Shown: positions 33,991-43,387 of the stretch, piece after piece
How the letters are laid out: each line of letters starts with the position of its first letter
Numbering within the stretch: the stretch's first letter is position 1
NCBI RefSeq assembly: GCF_932274485.2
Contig: NC_065884.2
Coordinates: 35,483,540-35,547,539 of the forward strand
DNA length: 64,000 nucleotides
Origin: Patella vulgata
Lineage: Eukaryota > Mollusca > Gastropoda > Patellidae
Direction of reading: 5' to 3'
Translations under genes and position numbers: made by a program
The notes under the pieces: generated by a model
Told to the model about the DNA's origin: nothing
What the model saw: the letters and a program-made list of their open reading frames with translations, nothing else
Databases searched by the model: none

Positions 33991-34080
33991 CAACTGAAGC
34001 AGTCAAGAGCCAGGATGTTCGCGACTACTTTGTTTTTTTATATTTACTGATACTATCATATTTCATTATTTGTTAGCGTA

Positions 34081-34622
34081 GGACATTGTCATTTATATAT
34101 ATATTAAACATGTATTATATGTCTTATCATAGAAGTCTATAGTGTTATGTTCTTTCGTAATCATTTGTTTAAATACCTTAATTGTTCGTACCTTTCTAAC
34201 CAGGGTAATTATATAACTGTTAAATTAAACAATGGATAACCCCTACCTCTTAAATGATTGATATAATTAGTAAATAATTATTATTATTTAATGATTGTTG
34301 TTTTGTGACATATATAGTATAACCAATATATACATTGTACTTTTATAATCAATATGATACTGTGCATTAGTCGTGTTTATGATCTTATGATTTGAATTTC
34401 ATCATGCAATATTTGTAAATCGCCAGTAGGAATAAATGTCTCTTATGTAGATACGTTATGCTGGCTGTAAATTACTCGGTATGTTAGCCTTTGGGACTGG
34501 TTGTAAATCGCCAGTGGGAATAGCCAAAGAAGTGTTGTTATTGCTAGTGAGTTTTTCGAGTGCCGATTTCCCCCGCAGAGTTAGATTCAGTGCGGTGAGT
34601 GTGTATACCACGGTGGTTTATA
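34081..34622 (+). other. LINE 5' region or remnant of an upstream LINE 3' end
   Basis: AT-rich noncoding sequence. TTGTAAATCGCCAGT occurs at about 34,413 and again at about 34,500, giving an 88-base direct repeat step. The stretch 34,428-34,500 (GGAATAAATGTCTC..TTATGCTGGCTG..TAGCCTTTGG) resembles 40,932-41,003 in the 3' UTR of the same LINE. Confidence 0.5.
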
Positions 34623-34727
34623 ATGTCTGATCACGTGATTGATGTTGATTTTGAAGATGATGATATTGATGACGATGTCGTTTCCAGGACAGTTAAAGTG
34701 ACCTTAGACAAGAAGGTAATGGTTTAA
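34623..34727 (+). pseudogene. In-frame upstream leader of LINE ORF1, ended by a stop
   Basis: An ATG at 34,623 opens 34 codons rich in Asp/Glu (MSDHVIDVDFEDDDIDDDVV at the start) and stops at TAA 34,725-34,727. The leader is in the same frame as ORF1 (34,746), and the six codons after the stop stay open into ORF1. The simplest reading is that ORF1 originally began here and acquired one nonsense change; a genuine short upstream ORF is the alternative. Confidence 0.5.
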
Positions 34728-34745
34728 AGGACAACGATTTTCAAG

Positions 34746-35627
34746 ATGATATGTTTAGCTTTAGATTCATCCAAGGCTGTTGAAGCGATTAGTAAAAGGG
34801 ACAAGTCTGAAGAATGGTACGTTACTCTTAAATCTAGTAAAATGGTTGAAGCACTAATATACATAGGTAGCGGTACGTACAATGGCATAAGATATTATTT
34901 TTGTGACGCAACCAAGTCGGTGGTGAACCTACGAGTACACTGGGTGCCCAGATACGTTAAGGATAGATTTTTAAGGAAGATTTTTGAAAGATTTGGCGAG
35001 GTGACCCGGGTTTACGAAGAGAGATCGTCTTACGAGGGGGTACAGCTTGGTACAGGAATGCGAGCAATAACTTTAGTAGTTTCTGATTTTTTAAAGACCC
35101 CTATTCCGCACATGATACGGGTTGAGAAAAGTAATCTGCGTATGCTCGTAACTGCTCCAGGCAGGCTGCCACTATGTTTGAAATGTAACTGTATTGGTCA
35201 TGTTAGCGCAAACTGTATAAATTCTGTTTGGGGTCCACCCAAAAAAACCTTTGCTGAGGCAGTATCGCCCCCACGTCCTAGCGCAATTTCAGCTGAGCAG
35301 GTGCCTGCGGTCGAGGTATTGAAAGAAGGTGAAAAGGATGGTAGTGAGGATGAAAGGGAAATTGATCAGAACAGCGAAGATGGTGATAAACAGGTAGATG
35401 GAATGGAAGGTAATATGATTGAAGAAATGGATGATCGCGAGAGTAATACCAATAACGTTATGGAGGAAGAGATTTGTGTGACAGGGGGTAGTAGTCCTCT
35501 TTTATCCCCGATCACCCCTTGGCATCCCGGATTGAGACTAACAAATTTTGACTCTCGTAATAAACGTCATATGCAAGATGATGAAGGCTTTACCGTTGTT
35601 AAGGACAAAAAGAAAAATAAACTTTAA
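34746..35627 (+). CDS. LINE ORF1 protein, RRM-like region and one CCHC zinc knuckle
   Basis: The ORF has 293 codons. ORF1 proteins of this class bind the element's RNA to form the ribonucleoprotein used in retrotransposition. Residues about 55-130 (LRVHWVPRYVKDRFLRKIF onward) look like the RNA-binding fold region that precedes the knuckle in such proteins. The knuckle is C144-x2-C147-x4-H152-x4-C157 (CLKCNCIGHVSANC), a perfect gag-type CCHC. Residues about 190-245 are strongly acidic. The C-terminus DDEGFTVVKDKKKNKL is a basic ending commonly seen in ORF1 of this group. The start is uncertain: an in-frame ATG at 34,623 is separated by one stop, so the annotated ORF may lack about 40 N-terminal residues. 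Confidence 0.85.
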   Translation: MICLALDSSKAVEAISKRDKSEEWYVTLKSSKMVEALIYIGSGTYNGIRYYFCDATKSVVNLRVHWVPRYVKDRFLRKIFERFGEVTRVYEERSSYEGVQLGTGMRAITLVVSDFLKTPIPHMIRVEKSNLRMLVTAPGRLPLCLKCNCIGHVSANCINSVWGPPKKTFAEAVSPPRPSAISAEQVPAVEVLKEGEKDGSEDEREIDQNSEDGDKQVDGMEGNMIEEMDDRESNTNNVMEEEICVTGGSSPLLSPITPWHPGLRLTNFDSRNKRHMQDDEGFTVVKDKKKNKL

Positions 35628-36010
35628 CATGTGTAAATATATAAATGATGTGTTGTTTCAACAAGTTTTTTATTTTGCAGGTTGTAGAACCGCCACTTTA
35701 AACTGTTTAGAAAGTGTATATAGTGTGATGTTGTTTTCTGTCGTCTGCTGCGATGTTTGTACAGAGTATGGTTTTATACACACACCAGTCACTGTAGCAT
35801 TTACTCACCACTGTTCATGTGAGTTAACAGGTAAAAACGTAATCACTGTAAGCCTTTACGTTTTTGACTATTCAGTAGACGTGGTACAAGGGTTAATCAG
35901 CGAACTGGATGTATGAGATGTGTTGTTGACGTTTGGGAAAGTAGGACGAGGGGAAATGTGTAGGGAGTGCTGTAAAGGGATAGTTAGATGTATTATGAAT
36001 GGTTAGAGTG

Positions 36011-36058
36011 GCTGTGGTGTTACGGTGAAATATTATGCCGCCACCGTAACACCACAGC
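36011..36058. repeat. Perfect 17-bp inverted repeat with 14-base loop
   Basis: Left arm GCTGTGGTGTTACGGTG (36,011-36,027) and right arm CACCGTAACACCACAGC (36,042-36,058) are exact reverse complements. The GC content is far above that of the surroundings. Confidence 0.9.
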
Positions 36059-36148
36059 TTTATGATTTGTTAGACAGGAGTGATGTAATGGGTGTCAACA
36101 ACTGGGTATGCTGGTACCGTCGCAACGTAGCCGTGAAATATATATTGT

Positions 36149-36166
36149 GGGGGGGGGGGGGGGGGG
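36149..36166 (+). repeat. Poly-G tract, 18 bases
   Basis: Homopolymer of 18 G after a TATATTGT stretch. Its length is likely variable and may be affected by sequencing error. Confidence 0.9.
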
Positions 36167-37299
36167 AAGGCGGAAACGGAAAAATATACAATGTTGACAG
36201 TATGTGCCAGGCATGAGGCTGCGCAGACCGAGCGGCAGCTCGATAGGGAGTGTCACCCTCATAAAAAATTTTTTTTTTAAATTTCAGTTTTCTGTAAGCA
36301 GTGAAAACACTATTTTGGCATTGTTTGCGGGGTTAAACCTAAAAATCACATTAATACACCTATTGCACGATATTGTGAAACTAGCTGACGAAGACAGCTC
36401 GGGCGGCGATTGTTCGACTCGGGGCTGCTCTGTCAGTATCTAACAAACGCATTTAGTTCGCGTACAACTTTTAAAAACCGAATGTCAGTATGGTATTTCT
36501 TACATAATTGGTTATCGCAAAAACAGAGTAAACTGAAAGCCAGTAATCTCGACTCAAACCTATAGTCTTTAGCCCACTTACTACACTGTCACTAGGCTTC
36601 CTATATTATTGTTTGTGGACGGTTTACTACTCAGTGATAAGCCTGCGCCGCAAAAAGAGGTCTCGCCATTTATTATTAGTATAATGACTTCCTCATGTGC
36701 GGCAGGTTAGTTTGCTTCTAAAAACACTGTTTTCCGTTCCAAAAAATACAAAAGTAATTTTCTACCAGATGACCATGGTTCTTTTCACCGAGACTACATA
36801 ATTTCTCTCGGTGTAAGGATATAGCTATGGATAAGTTCATACAAGGTCAATAAATCCGCGGTCACTTCGGGTCACACTGTTGAGAAAATAAACCGATGGG
36901 TTTGTTTAGTAGCAAATCGAGCGTGAATCAACTGAGTTTGTACTGAAAAATTTTTGAGTGATATGTATGAACTGTCTTCACACATTCGGTTTATAATTAG
37001 CGATACACAGGTACAGTGGCAAATGTTGTACTTCACAGACTGTTTACCTCCGAACTACCTCCGCACGAAATCCCCGATTTGGGTACTTGTTAAAAGAAAA
37101 AGAAATAGTACCTGTGCGCGTGCCAGTAAAAAAAAACCTAAGAGTTCGCGCATAAAAATGCCCGAACGTACCAGGCGCCAGGTCATCTAGTATTCATAAT
37201 GGGTTTTTGCCAATTAAATATTTTTATATGTATTTTATTGAATTATCTTATTATTGTTTCAATTTCTATCATTGCTGTTATTTCCCCATCTACAATAAA

Positions 37300-40200
37300 A
37301 TGTCAATTCCAACTTTAAATATTATCACTATTAATGTTAATGGTTTAGCTGCTTATAAACGTAAAAGACTTGTAATGAACAATATTAATTCGCATAAAGC
37401 TGATGTTGTATTCTTACAAGAAACACACATTCAGTCTGTAGCAGACGGCAAAATGTTAGAATCTTTTGGTGATTTTAAGGCCTTTTGGAGTTTCGGCGCA
37501 AATAGAGAAAAGGGCGTGGGGATACTTTTATCTAATAGAATTAATTTTAACATTATTAAATTTGATTTTGATTTTTCTGGTCGTATGATTTTTCTAGATG
37601 CATCCATTAATAATATATTTTTTAGATTTCTAAATGTGTATGCTCCAGTTGATTGTACCGACAGACGGGAATTTTTTACGTATATCCATAAATTTTGTAT
37701 TACATCACATGTTCTATTTTTGGGGGGTGATTTTAATTGTGTTTTAGATCGTGAGAAGGATAAAATAGGGGGAAACCCTTTTGCTGTATTGAAAGGCCAT
37801 GTGCAGTTGAGAAATCTTGTAGCTGATCTTAATTTAGTTGATGTTTTCAGGTCGTTAAACCCTACGGGGGTCATTTCTACGTGGCGCGGGGTGGGGGTTT
37901 CATCACGAATAGATAGATTTTATATTTCTCAGAGATATTTACAGTTTGTTAATCATCATCAAGTATTGCCTTGTTCAGCTTCTGATCATGATTTCGTTTT
38001 AATCAATATTAATTTAAATTCTTCTGTTACTATTGGGCCAGGTTTTTGGAAGTTGAATAATTCAATACTTGATGATGATAATTTTATTCTTGAATTTAGA
38101 TTGTTTTGGGAGATATATTTTGATACTGATGAGGTAATTTCTACATCATGGTGGGAACAATGTAAAATAGATATAAAGAATTTTATTGTGTCGTTTTGTA
38201 GAAATAAAAATAAGAATAATTGTATTTTACGTAGAGAATTAGAAAAACGTTTTTATCAGTTAATTTCCGCTGAATCGTCCGATCCTGGTGCATATATTGA
38301 TCAAATTAAGGCTGTTAAGAAAGAATTGTTAACTTTTAACTTAATTAAAGATAGAGGTCATATTATTAGAGCCAAGGCCCGATACTTAGATAACAACGAA
38401 ACACCGTCAAAATATTTTTTAAATAAAGAAAGTAAACGCGCCAAAGATAAATATATTTCTAAATTAAATGATCCTTCTTGTAATAAAACTTTTACTGATT
38501 CTGAGAATCTAATTCGCATAGCCAGTGACTTTTATTCAAATTTATTCACTAAAGAGCCTATTGGCCATGATATAATGAACGATTTTTTACACGATTTACC
38601 GACACTTGATGATGAGGAAAGCGAGCTCTGTGATGGGTATATAACTCTGGAAGAAATAAGAACTAGTCTTAATAATTTTAAACATGATCGTAGTCCTGGT
38701 CTTGATGGTCTAAGTCGGGAGTTCTTTGCTAAATTTTTTGATATTTTTGGTCCTATTTTATTAGAACTTTATAATTCTTGTTATGATAATTTTTCTCTTT
38801 GTGAATCTCAAAAACTTAGTGTTATCACTTTATTATGTAAAGACAGAAATCATGATTATGATATAAAATGTTGGAGACCAATATCTTTACTTAATGTAGA
38901 TTTTAAGATTCTTTCAAAAATTATTCAACGAAGATTGAGCTGTGTTATCGGGGAAATCGTACATTTTGATCAAACTTGTTCTGTTCCTGGCCGCCAAATC
39001 TCTGCTAATCTTCACTTGATACGGAACGTAATTGACTACTGTCAACAAAAACACTTGAAAGTCGCATTTGTTAATCTAGATTCGGCAAAAGCATTTGACC
39101 GAGTAGATCACGATTTCCTTTTCGCGTGTTTAAAACGATATAATTTTGGTGAATCTTTTATTAAGTGGGTGAAACTTTTATATACAGATGTATCCAGCTC
39201 AGTCCTCGTTAATGGTTTTATATCTAAATCTTTTAAAGTGACACGTTCTGTTAGACAGGGTTGTCCGTTATCACCATTATTATATGTTTTAGCTTTAGAA
39301 CCTTTTTTGGTTCGCCTTAGGTCTGATCCATTTATTAAAGGTATTTCCCTTCCCGGTAATAACGGCGAGGCTCGTGTCACTGCTTATGCAGATGACGTCA
39401 CCGGTATTTGCACAACAGCACTGAGTGTCCAGCGGGTTTTAGATGTTTATGAACAATACGGTCGAGGTTCGGGGGCCCGTTTAAATAAAAGTAAGACGAA
39501 GGTTTTAACTTTTGGTAATTTTAATATTTCGGATCAGGCCTATGGTGTATCCTGGGTAGATTCTCAGAAAGTTTTGGGAGTTAAATTTGGGAAATCCATT
39601 ACTGTAGATGATAATTTTAATAAGATTTTGAATTCTTTTATATATGTTACTTTTGATTATGGTGATAGAGATATGAGCATATTTGGTCGTGCTAATATTA
39701 TAAAAGCAGTTGGTTTATCAAAACTTTGGCATGTTGGAAGTATAATCGACGTTCCGAATATATTAATTCAAAAATTTAATTCAATAATGTTCAAATTTAT
39801 ATGGGGCACTAAACGTTTTGAATGTCTTAAACGTCTGGTTTTATACGGTAGTAAACGGGAAGGGGGTTTGTCAGTTGTGCATATTTTATTAAAATTTCAA
39901 TCTCTTAGACTTAAACATATACATAATATTGTTAATGGTTGTAATTCTAATTTTAAGTATTTTGTTTTTTATTGGCTAGGGTTTACTCTCAAAAAAATTG
40001 ACTCTTCCTTATTTACAAATAATATGCCACATGGTGATTCTGTACCAAGTTTCTATAAGAATTGTAAGGTAATTTTAGAGAATTTCATTAAGCTGTATCC
40101 GGATTTTAATTGGCATGATCATACTTCATCTAAAGAATTTTATTATTTATTGTTGAAACCTATAGTTAAACAAAATTTTATAGTTAAGATTATGCCTCAG

Positions 40201-40761
40201 ATTAATTTTCAAACTGTATTTTCTAATGTTCATTGTAATTTTGTTGATCCTCATGTAAGAAGTTTTGCTTGGCGTTTTGCGCATGATATTGTTCCTTGCA
40301 TGTGGACACTTTTTACACGTAAGCATTCTTTAGAAAAAAAATGTACTTTTTGTAATAATATTGAAACACTGGAACATTTATTTTATACATGTGGAGTTGT
40401 CTCCCCTATATGGGTAATTATTCATAATTGGATTGACAGTTTATCTTTAGGCTCTATTGCATTAACTTTTGAATTGATTCGGTTTTTAACTTTTCCTAAA
40501 ATGAACAAATTTATTTTTGATGTTATTTTGTATATTGTTAATTTAGCGAAAGCTGTTATATGGCGTAATCGTCAGGATTGTAAATTTAAACAGAAGTCTG
40601 TATCTACGGAAACTATTATTTGTGATTTCTTAGAGAAATTAAGATTTAGAATAACTGTTGATAAATTTAGATTTACCCCTAGCAAATTTCATAAATATTG
40701 GCTTGATCCCGGTTTATTTTGTTTGTTAGATAAAAATGGTAAGTTGTCTTTTAGTTTTTGA
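37300..40761 (+). CDS. LINE ORF2 protein: AP endonuclease and reverse transcriptase
   Basis: 1,153 residues from the ATG at 37,300; an upstream in-frame ATG at 37,207 would add 31 hydrophobic, low-complexity residues and seems less likely. N-terminal endonuclease: LNIITINVNG (near residue 11), LQETHIQ with E41, RIDRFYIS and the catalytic SDH at 228-230; this enzyme nicks target DNA. Reverse transcriptase: SPGLDGL, WRPISLLNVD, LDSAKAFDRVDH (catalytic Asp near 594), RQGCPLSPLLY, and YADD at 696-699. C-terminal knuckle CTFCNNIETLEHLFYTC, C-x2-C-x7-H-x4-C, residues about 1015-1031. All key residues are present and no stop interrupts the frame, so it may be intact. The family assignment to Tx1/L1 is from motif style; a phylogeny of the RT domain would settle it. 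Lacks an RNase H domain, as expected for the group. Confidence 0.95.
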   Translation: MSIPTLNIITINVNGLAAYKRKRLVMNNINSHKADVVFLQETHIQSVADGKMLESFGDFKAFWSFGANREKGVGILLSNRINFNIIKFDFDFSGRMIFLDASINNIFFRFLNVYAPVDCTDRREFFTYIHKFCITSHVLFLGGDFNCVLDREKDKIGGNPFAVLKGHVQLRNLVADLNLVDVFRSLNPTGVISTWRGVGVSSRIDRFYISQRYLQFVNHHQVLPCSASDHDFVLININLNSSVTIGPGFWKLNNSILDDDNFILEFRLFWEIYFDTDEVISTSWWEQCKIDIKNFIVSFCRNKNKNNCILRRELEKRFYQLISAESSDPGAYIDQIKAVKKELLTFNLIKDRGHIIRAKARYLDNNETPSKYFLNKESKRAKDKYISKLNDPSCNKTFTDSENLIRIASDFYSNLFTKEPIGHDIMNDFLHDLPTLDDEESELCDGYITLEEIRTSLNNFKHDRSPGLDGLSREFFAKFFDIFGPILLELYNSCYDNFSLCESQKLSVITLLCKDRNHDYDIKCWRPISLLNVDFKILSKIIQRRLSCVIGEIVHFDQTCSVPGRQISANLHLIRNVIDYCQQKHLKVAFVNLDSAKAFDRVDHDFLFACLKRYNFGESFIKWVKLLYTDVSSSVLVNGFISKSFKVTRSVRQGCPLSPLLYVLALEPFLVRLRSDPFIKGISLPGNNGEARVTAYADDVTGICTTALSVQRVLDVYEQYGRGSGARLNKSKTKVLTFGNFNISDQAYGVSWVDSQKVLGVKFGKSITVDDNFNKILNSFIYVTFDYGDRDMSIFGRANIIKAVGLSKLWHVGSIIDVPNILIQKFNSIMFKFIWGTKRFECLKRLVLYGSKREGGLSVVHILLKFQSLRLKHIHNIVNGCNSNFKYFVFYWLGFTLKKIDSSLFTNNMPHGDSVPSFYKNCKVILENFIKLYPDFNWHDHTSSKEFYYLLLKPIVKQNFIVKIMPQINFQTVFSNVHCNFVDPHVRSFAWRFAHDIVPCMWTLFTRKHSLEKKCTFCNNIETLEHLFYTCGVVSPIWVIIHNWIDSLSLGSIALTFELIRFLTFPKMNKFIFDVILYIVNLAKAVIWRNRQDCKFKQKSVSTETIICDFLEKLRFRITVDKFRFTPSKFHKYWLDPGLFCLLDKNGKLSFSF

Positions 40762-40975
40762 ATTATGAAAATTTCTCGACTTTTTAATTTTTAATTCTTT
40801 TCACTTCACATTGTGATTATTCTGTTGTATTAGCTATAGTTTGTTGTGTATTATAATATTGTACATGTGTTTATGTGTATTATGCTTGTAAATATGTTTA
40901 TTGTTTTATATTATTTGGTGTATATACGTGGGAATAATGTTTCTTATATATATACATTATGCTGGCTGGAATTTG
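40762..40975 (+). other. LINE 3' UTR
   Basis: AT-rich, T-rich sequence after the ORF2 stop. The right part (40,932 onward) resembles sequence upstream of ORF1 at 34,428. No clear poly(A) tail is visible before SINE-like sequence begins. Confidence 0.6.
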
Positions 40976-41194
40976 CACGGTGGACTATAGCCTTTGGACT
41001 GCGCTGTATCATACGGTCTGTCATTGAGTCAACTGGCTGGGTTTCGATTCCCCGGTTGAACGTGACAAAGAGTATGTCGCCTGTCCAACCTCGTGGGCTA
41101 TCTCCGGTTTCCTCCAACTGATAAGATCCCTGCGCGCAAGCTAATTATTGAAATAAAAAAACTAAACCATATGTTAGTCCCGAAATGATCTCTA
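40976..41194 (+). mobile_element. SINE-like segment, tRNA-type head, tail missing
   Basis: Contains a good RNA polymerase III B-box, GGTTTCGATTCC near 41,040, then GTCGCCTGTCCAACCTCGTG and GCGCGCAAGCTAATTATTGA, matching the bodies of the SINEs at 31,792 and 62,920. It stops at GTCCCGAAATGATCT, before the GGACGTTAAACCCC tail. It directly follows the LINE 3' UTR, so it may have been a pre-existing SINE or part of the LINE end. Confidence 0.65.
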
Positions 41195-41455
41195 AACATT
41201 CTCGTACAGCGGCGCTAGTCTTCTTTTATATAGAATTCCAACCGCCAAGGGATCTTTTACGGTCACACCAATTGTGTACACGGGACTTCGGAATCGCGTT
41301 CATGTCAGCTACTCAAAAATGTAACTGGTTCAAAAATTGATTCAATATTCAATGAAATATCGCCAATTTTCTGGTTTCGTGCACGTTAAAGATTTGACGT
41401 CACTAATAAAAATTTAATATTAATTACAGATAGAGTCCATGCTCAAACAACGTCA
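41195..41455 (-). repeat. Antisense SINE-core composite, LINE-flanking copy 2
   Basis: Shares with 33,750-33,990 the whole order: TACAGCGGCGCTAG, AATTCCAACnGCCAAGGGA, TCACACCAAT, GGGACTTCGGAATCGC, GTAACTGGTTCAAAAATT, TTTCGTGCACGTTAAAGATT, AGAGTCCA. Identity by eye is high apart from a short insertion near 41,340. Confidence 0.75.
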
Positions 41456-41458
41456 TGC

Positions 41459-41471
41459 CTTTCATCATAGG
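41459..41471. repeat. Target-site duplication, left (13 bp)
   Basis: CTTTCATCATAGG, repeated at 41,839-41,851 on the other side of the SINE. Confidence 0.9.
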
Positions 41472-41838
41472 GGGATCACGTGGGTAAGACGCTAGCTCGC
41501 TAGCCTGGAGGTCGGGTGTTCGATCCCTGCATTGGCCGAGAAAGTTCATCCAGATTTTCCGGCGTGGTTCTCCCTTGTCAGTGATGCAGGACGGAGGGGC
41601 TGACATGGAAAGCTGTCTAGTCGTTCGGATGGGACGAAAAACCGAGGCCCCGTGTACACATTGGCGTGCACGTAAAAGATCCCTTGGCAGTTGGAATTCG
41701 ATATAAGAGTAGGCCGTAGTGCCGCTGTCCGGGCAAAATTTCCCTCATAGCACACTGTATGGCGTATGCCCGTCTTCATTAGCCCAGGTTAGGCGCAGAA
41801 CAGTAGGACGTTAAACTCCATTTCATTTCATTTCATTT
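41472..41838 (+). mobile_element. Full-length tRNA-derived SINE, 367 bp, (TTTCA)n tail
   Basis: The head resembles a tRNA (TGGGTAAGACGCTAGC, then B-box GTTCGATCC at 41,518-41,526). A conserved body follows: GTCGTTCGGATGGGACGAAA, GCCCCGTGTACACATTGG, CGTGCACGTAAAAGATCCCT. The tail is GGACGTTAAACTCC plus TTTCA repeats. It is flanked by a perfect 13-base duplication. It resembles known molluscan SINEs with a conserved central domain, but I cannot name the family from sequence alone. Amplification would depend on reverse transcriptase from a LINE; the LINE next door does not share the SINE tail. Confidence 0.92.
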
Positions 41839-41851
41839 CTTTCATCATAGG
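41839..41851. repeat. Target-site duplication, right (13 bp)
   Basis: CTTTCATCATAGG, second copy. Confidence 0.9.
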
Positions 41852-42152
41852 TGAAATATTCGATACTACCGTACGTTACTTTCTTATAAACAGCGCGAGC
41901 CGTCGATTTCTGTCCAGATGATTACCGGTATCAGATAATTTTGACAAAGAAGCAACAATATTAATTCAAAGACTAATTATTACACACTGCAATCAACTAT
42001 TTCTGTTACAGGGTCACTAAACCCATATTTTGGATAGAAGAAAACACTCATAGTTGAAATAATTTCAGTTCAAATATCATCACTGATAAAAGCACGCTTG
42101 AATAGACTCTATACGTTGACAAAACGTACAGATTGTATCCCCCCCCCCCCCC
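41852..42152. other. AT-rich stretch, C14 tract, no gene
   Basis: No ORF, repeat or motif recognised apart from a run of 14 C at 42,139-42,152. Confidence 0.6.
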
Positions 42153-43380
42153 TATGTTTCGCTTAACAATGAAAGGTGCCGTGTTCAATTTTCGACCCCT
42201 CTGTTCTGCTACTCCTGAAATTTGGGACTGTTGTACAATGGTTTTATATATAACACTACTGATAGGCCTATCTGTAGAAGAAGTCCCAAAAAAGAATTAT
42301 GTTGACTTTTCGATAAATAGGCCTCTAAAAAGACTCCAAATCGTAAAAATACGACGTTTTCGATTTTAGATCTCTTTTTTCGGCTACCCCCGACATTTCA
42401 AAAAATAATACAGTGGTTTCACACAACAGAGTACCCATTGGTCTCTCGATTGAGAAAGTTTTTAAAAAAATCGTTGTGGGACTTTCCGAGAAACATCCGT
42501 CCAAAGTTGCTCGAAATCGTAAAAAACGTTACTTTTCAAAGTCACATAACTTTTTTATTTTTTGATAGAAACTTGTCGCTGAAGTACCATTTGATAGACA
42601 ATTCAATTGGCTATTAAACGATATAAAACTTTAACTAAACGACAAGAACACAGTTGATACATCGCATTTTCCGCACAGACACCCATTTTTCACAATTTTG
42701 TCAAAGTTTGAATACCTTTCTTGACTACTTCCGGTGATTAGGGGATTTTCATTTATAGTTCATGGACTGGTCTGGTCCTTGGACTTCATATTCCTGAAGT
42801 TTCAGAAAAATCGTTGGAGCCGTTTTAAAAAAATAAGAACTCTACGATTTGACCAAAATGCGAAAAAATGTGAAAAATCAATGTCAACATTTCAGAAAAA
42901 AACTTATATTGTTGGAAATTTTGAAAATTTTCCATTATTCACCAAAAAAATTAGAGCGACAAAGTTTCTAATTTCTACAGTTTTGAACTGCTATCTGCTC
43001 TGAAATGTCTCCAGCTATCCAAAAATGTAAATATCTGAAGAATCCATTGAGAATTAAAAGAATAATGGCCGATTTTCAATTTTCGTGCACGTTACAGTTT
43101 TGAACTGCTATCTGCTCAGAAATGTCTCCAGCTATCCAAAAATGTAAATATCTGAAGAATCCATTGAGAATTAAGAGAATAATGGCCGATTTTCAATTTT
43201 CGTGCACGTTAAAGATTTGACGCATTTCCGCTATGCGCACAAATTTCGTTTTACATTTAAGCGCTAACTCCACCCACTTTCCTGAGAGAAAATCAAAATT
43301 CAGACCTCTATCATTTATAGTTGCTGAGAAATAGGCAAAACGGAAAAAGAAAATAATAATAATATTAATCTTAGTAATAA
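42153..43380 (+). repeat. Diverged family A/B-like element
   Basis: 42,310-42,480 is similar to 10,870-11,000 (AAATCGTAAAAATACGAC, TTTTTTCGGCTACCCC, TTTCACACAACA). It has one CTACTTCCGGTG near 42,724, an internal duplication at 42,977-43,210, and ends in AATAATAATAATATTAATCT before a hairpin. Confidence 0.65.
42977..43210 (+). repeat. 117-bp tandem duplication
   Basis: ACAGTTTTGAACTGCTATCT begins at 42,977 and again at 43,094. The two units are nearly identical and both end TTTCGTGCACGTTA. Confidence 0.9.
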
Positions 43381-43387
43381 CAATAGT

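Larger units (their letters stand above)
35628..37299 (+). other. Long spacer between LINE ORF1 and ORF2
   Basis: 1,672 bases separate the two ORFs, much more than is usual for this group. It contains a perfect 17-bp inverted repeat (36,011-36,058), a run of 18 G (36,149-36,166), and small frames. The frame at 36,954-37,190 ends in a basic stretch (KKKPKSSRIKMPERTRRQVI); I do not recognise it. Part of this spacer could be a later insertion. Confidence 0.5.
34400..40975 (+). mobile_element. Non-LTR retrotransposon (LINE), Tx1/L1-like, two ORFs
   Basis: Order: 5' region, ORF1 with a CCHC knuckle (34,746-35,627), a 1.67-kb spacer, ORF2 with AP-endonuclease and reverse transcriptase (37,300-40,761), and a 3' UTR. 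Both ORFs are on the plus strand and ORF2 is open throughout, so the insertion is fairly young. The endonuclease-plus-YADD-plus-terminal-zinc-knuckle layout and sequence style fit the Tx1/L1 group. Ends are uncertain: no target-site duplication was found and the 3' side runs into SINE-like sequence near 40,976. Confidence 0.88.

Noticed and set aside
33708-34076. 122-codon frame next to the LINE
   Set aside because: It crosses an antisense SINE-core fragment that recurs at 41.2 kb with the frame disrupted.
37431-37874. Minus-strand frames opposite LINE ORF2 (147 and 90 codons)
   Set aside because: Shadows of the strongly supported ORF2 on the plus strand.
37300-40761. LTR retroelement or retrovirus-like polymerase
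   Set aside because: The AP-endonuclease domain, RT order and terminal zinc knuckle are those of a non-LTR element; no LTRs, protease, integrase or envelope were seen anywhere in the window.
41472-41540. tRNA gene at the SINE head
   Set aside because: B-box is good but the rest cannot form a full cloverleaf and the segment is fused to a SINE body with a target-site duplication.
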